A stretch of 5,306 nt of DNA from Candidatus Cloacimonadota bacterium. GTDB lineage: Bacteria > Cloacimonadota > Cloacimonadia > Cloacimonadales > JAIOQZ01. Shown here piece by piece: positions 5,284-5,306 of this stretch (its first letter is position 1; each line of letters starts with the position of its first letter). Where the stretch lies: assembly GCA_021106755.1 (NCBI GenBank), contig JAIOTM010000390.1, positions 1 through 5,306 of the forward strand, read 5' to 3'. The notes beneath the pieces were generated by a model. That model made no database searches. It worked only from the letters and a program-made list of their open reading frames with translations, and was not told the origin of the DNA. The translations under genes were made by a program, and so were the position numbers.

Positions 5284-5306
5284 TTGAAAGGAGCCGAAAT
5301 GTATCA
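5284..5306 (+). CDS. Start of a transposase gene (probably istA-like), cut by the window edge
   Basis: Two in-frame starts are possible: a TTG at 5284 behind AAGGAG (5271-5276, spacer 7), and an ATG at 5299 behind AAAGGAG (5287-5293, spacer 5). Only the codons for about seven residues (from the TTG) or two (from the ATG) are present, so identity rests on position inside the IS-like end. The ATG with its stronger RBS is the likelier main start. Confidence 0.35.

Larger units (their letters stand above)
5181..5306 (+). mobile_element. Left end of an IS21-type insertion sequence (partial)
   Basis: The DUF262 frame breaks off at about 5181. From there the sequence starts with TGT, has two copies of AAA(T/A)TGGTACA 24 bp apart, then an AT-rich leader and a strong RBS plus ATG at the window edge. 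A TG-start terminus and repeated terminal motifs before the first transposase gene are typical of IS21-family elements (istA/istB). The exact boundary (5181 or 5194) cannot be set without the right end and the target duplication. The family call is from pattern memory, and another IS family is possible. Confidence 0.55.

Overview
The window looks like bacterial chromosome from a purine-using, probably anaerobic or fermentative organism. This is inferred from adenine deaminase sharing a strand with a MobA/MocA-type nucleotidyltransferase and a fold-type II PLP enzyme. Shine-Dalgarno sequences are strong and classical (GGAGG, AAAGGAG, AGGAG), which argues against Bacteroidetes, but the phylum cannot be fixed from sequence alone. 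Base composition is moderate over most of the window and clearly richer in A+T from about 4600 to the right end.

Layout. Minus strand, read right to left: a promoter at about 4613-4642, then a YbhB/YbcL-type PEBP gene (3962-4581) that overlaps the start of adenine deaminase (ade, 2325-3965) by 4 bases. Next on the minus strand comes a TrpB/threonine-synthase-like PLP enzyme (158-1621) with its own RBS and a possible promoter. It is followed after 1 nt by the N-terminal part of a MobA-like NTP transferase (1-156), which runs off the left edge. Between these two minus-strand blocks sits one plus-strand gene (1960-2337). It encodes a 125-aa protein built from an exact 19-residue repeat, and its 3' end overlaps the 3' end of ade by 13 bp. 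Upstream of it lies a 338-bp gap with a perfect 10-bp inverted repeat and other possible pairings.

The right end (about 4740-5306) is different in character: plus strand, AT-rich, with defence-gene debris. A 3' gene remnant (4752-4874) precedes a DUF262 (GmrSD/SspE N-domain) gene starting at 4894. That gene is cut after about 95-100 codons by what looks like the left end of an IS21-type insertion sequence, with paired GGTACA repeats and a transposase start at the last bases of the window.

How the genes may work together. Adenine deaminase makes hypoxanthine and ammonia. A MobA/MocA-like transferase would fit maturation of the molybdenum cofactor used by xanthine dehydrogenase-type hydroxylases, which act on hypoxanthine. 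The PLP enzyme could be a lyase acting on an amino acid made further down such a pathway. These links are inference from family and neighbourhood.

The main oddities are: a 2-bp insertion that breaks the PEBP frame just upstream of an ade start with no visible RBS; the lone 19-residue-repeat protein; the structured intergenic gap; and the IS-interrupted DUF262 gene beside a truncated partner.
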